The notes below the pieces were generated by a model. That model had not been told where the DNA came from, did not search any database, and saw only the letters and a list, made by a program, of their open reading frames with translations. The translations under genes were made by a program, and so were the position numbers. DNA of 64,000 nt from Lojkania enalia (lineage: Eukaryota; Ascomycota; Dothideomycetes; Pleosporales), in contig ML986633.1 of the NCBI GenBank assembly GCA_010094045.1, forward strand, positions 205,511 to 269,510. The letters run 5' to 3'. This document shows positions 57,560 to 64,000 of the stretch, one piece after another. Numbering within the stretch: position 1 is the first letter of the stretch; every line of letters starts with the position of its first letter.

Positions 57560-60500
57560 TGCGAGAATAACTATAAAAGACTTAATTTTATAAAAAGATC
57601 TTCTTTCTTATATAGTTAAGTCTAAGACTACTAAGCCTAGCTTATTAGGTCTGTCAGGTCTATTAGGTCCATCCTACCATATCTAATACTTCTGCTATAA
57701 TTACATGTATAGGTTATACTATACTTTATTATCTAACCAATTATCTCCCCAGTTCCTACAGTCCTACTACTTACTATCTAATAACTGGTCCCTAATATAC
57801 TTCTACCTATTATTACCTTATCGGTCCTTATCTAAATCGACCTCTATAGTAGCTAATATTAGATTAAGCCCTAACTATAGAAGCGGTGCCTCTTAGCATT
57901 CTATATTTATAATACCCGCTCCTCCTTTTATAGGTTTGTCCCAAAGCTCTTTAATCTATTATTTTACCTATTCCGTCTAAGTACAGTATCCTACTATTAT
58001 AGGTAGTTTATTCCAGCTTCTAATATACTTAGTATAGGTATACTATAAGGCTGTATCTATATTTTTCTATTCTAGGGTTAGTACTTTATATATTCTAGTA
58101 GGTCCTGCTTAGCTTGCGAGTACGGCTCTATTCTTCTTCTTTTTCTTCTACTATACTAAAGGTCTAGTGCGAAAATACTTCCACCTGCAACTATTATACT
58201 AGTTACTTAATTCTTTCTTTAGGCGTTATAATAGATTTATCCTACTATTATTTAAACTGTTAGTCTGCGAACCGTAACTATTATAGTAATACTACTCTTT
58301 CTTCTGTATATAGAGAAAATTTTTCTTAGGGTCTATCCTGCGATCTTTCCCTAACCGAAGGTACCCTTCACCGTTTTCTAGTAAATATATTAAAGGCTTA
58401 TAAGAAGTCTGCCTCTACCTATTAAGATTTTATAGCTACCGAGAAAGAGGAGATTTATTATCTTAAGGAATCTGCGCGTTGCTGTTAGGCGGCTCTTTCT
58501 TACTTAAAATATACTAAGAAACACGTCTATTCTCTAGAGGAGTATAGTTTAGATCTTAGGAAACGAGAGGTAAAGTTAATAGAAGAGTAGGAGAAGTTGG
58601 AGGAAGAGGAGAGGAGGTCTACCAGGTCTAAGGTACTTTCTACCCTCGCTCTGAGTTCTATATAAGAGGCTCCTTCTATATTACTACCACTATTACTTCC
58701 TAACTAAACTTTACTTAATAACCTATTATTCTAGCCTTCTAGTAAAACTCCTTCAGCTTTATAGTACAGTTAGTTAAGTTCTATATTAGTTCTTATAAAC
58801 TTTCCTCTTATAGGTATCTTTCCCACTTTACTAGATACTTCTACTAACGTCTAAATTACTTTTTTACTAGTATATATTCTACTTTATATTCCTATTCTAG
58901 TTCTATATTAATACTTTCTTATAGTAGTGCGTCGTCTGGCGCTGGTTCTAGTTTTAACTTATAAAATACTGGGTGTATTTTTATCTTACTTAGTAGCTTT
59001 AATTTAAAATTTATAGATCTAATCTATTCTTTAATTAGAAATAGTTCTATCCTTTTATAATCCAACTTCTTTACGGGTCTTTTAGTCTTTAAGTTTTTTA
59101 TTAATAGGAAAACTTTACCCCCCTCTTTAAAGGTTAGTCTCTTAATCCTTATTTTATTAGCCTATTCTACTATCTTAAGGTTTCTTAACTAGATTTTTTC
59201 TTTAAGTTAATCGTAGACTTCTTCTATTTCTCTAGCTTTTTAGTCTACTATTAGAACTAGAGGTCTTTTCTCGTTCTATTCCTAATATATAATAGCTTTC
59301 TGTCTATAGTTAGCTTTAAAGGGTATAGTTCCTATAGTATTCTAGGTTATTCTATTATAGGCTATTTATACTATAGGTAATAATTCGACCTAATTATTTT
59401 ATTATTTATTAATATATATCCTTAAATACGTTTTTAAGCTCTAGTTAACTTATTCTATCTAACCGTCTATCTATAGATAGAAACTGGTTGATATTTGTTA
59501 TTAGATTCCTATCTTTTCTATCTATCCCTGCTAGTATTTAGATGTGAACAACTTGTCTCTATCTAAAGTAATATACTTTAAGACTCTATATTTTATAAAT
59601 ACTATATATAACAACTCGTACGCTAGTTTAAGTACTATTATTATCTCTAATACTAGTCTAAAGTACGTATATTTTATTAACCGATCTACTACGTTTATAA
59701 TTATATTATATTTTCTTTCTAACCCTAGTTCTATTAACTCTAGTAACTTGGTTATAAAGTTAATTATAATCCATTCCTATAGTCCTTTAGGTGCTTCTAG
59801 CAGCTATAAGAATCTATAAGATTTATACCTTATAGCTTTATTCTTTCCGCATTCTAAACACTTGTTTAGTATATCTTATACTTCCTTTCTTACGTTAGTA
59901 AGGGTAAAGCTCTTCCTTAACCTTTATTCTATTTCTACTACTTCTAAATATTTCTATTCTAACGATTTGTATAATTCTTTTATTATCTATTTTTATATAT
60001 ATAAGTATATATATAGTTGTTTCTAAGTTACGTTTTTAATTACTTTTACTTTATTATTATTTATTAGATATTGTTCTACTATCTGCATGTCTCTTAGCTT
60101 CTATTACTAGGTTTACTCTAATATAGTTAGTTTTATAACTTTAGCAACTTATAGGTAGTTATATATAAGAAATTTATCTAATTTCTATCTTAGGATTACA
60201 TCTCTTTTATACTTTTCTTTAGTTATATAGTCAGCTCTATAACTTAGTATATCTACAACTATATTTTCTAACCCTTTCCGGTACGTTATTCTAAAGTTGT
60301 AGTCTACTAACTATTCTACCTATTATATTTATCTTTCTATAAGTTCCTTTATTATTATAAAGTATATAAGATTTTTATAATCTATCTAGACTTTAAATAG
60401 GTATTTAGTTCCTACTAGGTATACTCGCCATTCTTTTAATACTTTAACTATTATTAATAGTTTTTTATCGTATATATTATAGTTGAGTTCTTCTAGTTTT

Positions 60501-63500
60501 ATTTTTCTTAAAAAGTAGGCTCGTAGCCTCTACTTTCTATCTTCGTCTTACTAGCTTAAGTAAGCGTCTATTACTTTATCTAAAGTATTAGTTTCTACTC
60601 GGAATTATTTTTCTAGGTCTAGTATCCTTAGTATTAATACTAAGGTAAAGTAAGCTTTTAGTTCTTCGAAGGCTTTTTACTACGCTTCTTATTACTTAAA
60701 TTTCTTCTCTTTCTTAGTAATCTCTATTAAGGGTAGTACTACTCTAGAGTACCTACTTATAAATTTCCTATAGAAATTCGCAAAGTCTAGGAAAGATTAG
60801 ATTTATTTAACTAAGATAAATACTAGCTATTCTAGTATTACTTTAACCTTTTCTTATTCTATCTTAATACTATCTCTAAATATCTGGAATCCTAAGAACT
60901 CTATTCCTATCTTATAAAACTCGTATTTCTCTGGAATTATAAGTAACTTATACTTCTACAGTTTTACTAGTACTTTTCTAATATATTCTTTATACTCTCT
61001 TAGTAATCCTTTTATATAGACTAGAATATCGTCTAGGTATACTATTACGAATATATCTAAGTATTCCTTTAATATATTATTTATAACTACTTAGAAGGTT
61101 ACTAGTATATTTATAAGTCTAAATAGTATTACTAGATATTTAAAGAGATCTTCTTTTATTTTAAATACTATTTTCTATTTATAGCCCTCCTTTATCCAAA
61201 TTTAGTAGTATCCTTCTCTTATATTAAACTTTATAAACTACTTAGCTCCTTATAATTAACTTATAAGTTCTATTATCCTAGATAATAGGTATCTATTTTT
61301 CTTAGTTATATTATTTAGCTGTCTATAGTCTACATATAACCTTAGTTTACTATTTTTCTTAGGTATAAATAGTATTAGTAATACTATCTTACTCTAGCTT
61401 GGTTATATATACTTTCTTGCTAAATTCTTTTAGATATACTTCTTAAGTTCTTCTCTTTATTTTTAGTTTAAGTTATATATTAGACTAGATTTTAGCTTCT
61501 TTTTATCTTTAATAATAATTTTATAGTTATATTCCTTATATTTAGATAATCCTCTATTCTCCGCTTTTTTATATAGCCCTATAAATTTACTGTAATTTTT
61601 TTAGATTTTTTAGAATATACTATTATCCTATAGTTCCTTACGCACTTTTTAAACTATAATAATACCTAGTATCTATTTTATCTTCTTAAGATATCTTACT
61701 ATTATAGCTGCTAATACTCTCTATATTAACTGTAGACCTGAAAGATACCTTATCTTATATTATCCTGCTATTTATTCCCTCTTAAATCAGCTCTATAACT
61801 TATAAACTATCCCTTACTACTAATCTACTCTAGAATTATATTTAGCTAGCTAGTCTATACCTAGTAATATATTAAATTTTCTTAGGTTTATAACATCGAT
61901 ACTTCTTATATTAATATATCCTATAATATTAAGCGCTTACTTCTTAGTTTCTATTAGTATAACTCTTCTACTATAGTCTATTAACTTATTATCTACTAGG
62001 TATATTATATAAGGTACTATTTTTTCCCTCTACTTTATATTATTCTTATAAACCTATTACGCTGATATAAATATATCTAAAGCTCTACTATTAAGTAGTA
62101 TTTTAAGCTTTCTTCTATTAAACTCTATTTAGAATACTATATATAAAGGTACTATACTAGTAACCCTTCTAACAGCTTTCTTATCCAGTTCCTTAGTATA
62201 GCTATTACTTTAGGGGCTACTTAGTTTTTTAACTAAGGTAAGAAGAACCCTACCTTCTCTTTTTCTCCTCTATGTAGTAGATATCTATCTATACTATACC
62301 TTATCTATAGTTCTTAAGCGTAAGCGGCCTTTACTTACTTACTATATATCTTATACTTCTATCCTAAGAAATACTATTATTATTTAATTAGTTGGTAGTC
62401 TTTATCTAATTTTTACTATCTAAGTACCCTAAATATATCTTAGTAGTACTAGCATCTAATTATATATTATTTCCAGCTTAGCGCTTTATATTCTTCTAAA
62501 TATATATTATTCTTAGGATATTCCTTCTTAAGTATACTTACTCCCGTTATCTTATAAGCTGTAATGTTAAGTCGTCCTCTAACATTCCTCTACATCTCTC
62601 TTACTTTTAAAACTACCTTTCTCAGCTCTTTAGCTTCTACGATAATTTTACTAAACTGGTATAGATACTCTATTCTAAGGTAAATTAGACTTTTATAAAT
62701 CTAATAGTACCCGTTTTCTATATAATCTTCTATTTTATCTTAAGATAGTAAAATTCTTAGTAATAACTCTATATTTATCTTCGGCTATACTTCTAGCTTT
62801 ATCTTAATACTCTTATATATCTAGCAGTTATTCTAATAACAGCTAGCCTAATCTTTTTCGCAGCTGTTCTTATAGGGTAGTATATATTTCCCTTTCTTAC
62901 CTTTTACTAGTTCTATAGAGTAGTTTTAGTATATCTCTTATATATACTCAAATATTTCTTTGTTCGTAACCTTTTCTACTAACTTTACTACAGCTTCTAG
63001 TACGTCCTAACTATCTTAGAATGTTACTTCTTTAAATAGGATGTTCTAGTATTTCTAAAAGTATAATCTTATTTAGTATATTTTATTATAGATCTAGTAC
63101 TTCTTTTACTTTATTCTTTCTAGGATGGTTGTACTATTAAGTCCTAATACTCTTAATAGGTACTCTATATATTTAATAACTACCGCTGCTCTTTTTAGTT
63201 ATAGCTAATAATTACTTCCTTCTTTTACTAAATAGTATATCCCGCATCTATTATTTGTATAATATATCTAGTACTATATTAGTTAGTATTTATTAGTAGG
63301 TTGCGTAATTATTATTTAAGCTTCTTTCTTCTTATTTAGATATTCTTTTATATAGTACCCTTTTTATCTATATAGAAGGCACGCTTCTTTTTTAAGCCTT
63401 TCTTTCTTAAGATTACTTATCCTTAATTATTAGTAGTTCTTTCTCTTATCCTTTTCAACTTTTCTAAGGACTATTAGATTACTATTTTATAGCGCCGTCT

Positions 63501-64000
63501 TACTTTCTTTTTTTACTAGTATAAATATCTGCAGCTGAGATCTTTTCTCTATCTTCTACTTATACTAATAGTTATTAATCCTAACTGTTAATTTGATTAT
63601 TTCTAATAGTTTAGTTAGCCTTTCTTCTCTAGCTAGGTTATCCTTAACCTTATCCTTAAGACCTTTATAGAAGATTCCTACTAATATACTATCGTCCTAT
63701 CCTAGTCTAGCGCTAAGTCTCTAGAATTCTGTAGTATAATCTATTATCCTCTTAGTCTAGGTTAGCCTTAGTAGTTTCTTTTACGCTTTCTATTCTGCGT
63801 CTACTTTTCTAAAGACGTTCTGGACCTTATTCTTAAATCCTTCCCAGCTTTTAAAGAGTTCGTCCGTAGATTCTCTAGTCTTCTTTATATTGCCTCTATT
63901 CTCTAGCTAGTCTACTATAAATAGTTTAGCCTATACTAGTAGTATCTCTTCTATATTTATTATTGTAGCTAAGATCTTATTCTTATCTAGGAAGAAGGTT
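57560..64000 (-). mobile_element. Ty3/gypsy retrotransposon, RIP-decayed, running off the right edge
   Basis: The reverse complement reads, from the right edge: gag (STDELFKSWEGFKNKVQNVF, YTTEF then RLSARLG, DDSILVGIFYKGLKD at 63990-63600), a Cys-poor protease region, RT with VIVYLDDILVYIKG near 61030 and SFLDFANFYRKFISRYS near 60780, RNase H near 60500, and integrase through about 58700. All are peppered with TAG/TAA/TGA. It differs in sequence from the chromovirus at 48364-54359 (YLDDILVY versus YIDDILIF) and is a separate lineage. The 5' LTR lies outside the window and I could not locate a 3' LTR. Short plus-strand frames here are shadows. Confidence 0.8.

Noticed and set aside
57705..59819. 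Plus-strand frames in the AT-rich block as host genes
   Set aside because: They lie opposite RIP-decayed gypsy integrase sequence and are low-complexity Leu/Ser/Tyr strings.

Overview
The window looks like nuclear DNA of a filamentous ascomycete, most likely Leotiomycetes/Helotiales. That placement is inferred from gene style and families, not from a search. The genes carry short spliceosomal introns of about 39-130 nt with GTRNGT-type donors and CTRAY branch points. The families seen are typical of such fungi: an MFAP1-type splicing factor, a Clr5-plus-ankyrin protein, 2EXR/DUF7730 proteins, a fungal GH75 chitosanase and a vanillyl-alcohol-oxidase-type flavoenzyme. Fot1/pogo transposons and LTR elements carry one-way C-to-T/G-to-A decay of the kind left by repeat-induced point mutation (RIP).

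Layout. 1-9 kb: the left-edge end of an unknown gene, an unknown 383-aa gene, a solo LTR, a 2EXR/DUF7730 gene, a long stretch without a convincing gene, and a dead 2EXR relative. 9.2-13.5 kb: one large four-exon Clr5 + ankyrin gene, open except for a single in-frame TGA. 14.4-17 kb: two paralogous microprotein genes (51 and 47 aa, one membrane segment) that share an intron position and a tiny second exon. 17.3-30.1 kb is the healthy gene-rich core: MFAP1, an RNA ligase gene broken only by six nonsense codons, indoleamine 2,3-dioxygenase, a GTPBP1/2-like GTPase, a zinc alcohol dehydrogenase and a VAO-type flavoenzyme. The last two are codirectional neighbours and could act in sequence on a phenylpropanoid substrate.

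30.3-46.7 kb is a decay zone with an intact GH75 chitosanase among wrecks: a DHCR24-like pseudogene, a frameshifted F-box gene, an SDR gene split by a solo LTR, and an NmrA/epimerase-like tail. It also holds solo LTRs of four short families (A-D), most flanked by readable 5-bp target duplications, and a Fot1/pogo transposon inserted inside one of those LTRs.

46.7-64 kb is an extremely AT-rich, gene-free block. It contains a Ty3/gypsy fragment (minus), a pogo-like transposon carrying a full-length chromodomain gypsy element inside it, another pogo-like transposon (plus), and a further gypsy element (minus) running off the right edge. All are saturated with TAG/TAA/TGA at former Gln/Trp/Arg codons. 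The unusual points are the Clr5-ankyrin TGA, the microprotein pair, the nonsense-only RNA ligase gene, and the nesting record of the mobile elements with an empty-site control inside the same window.
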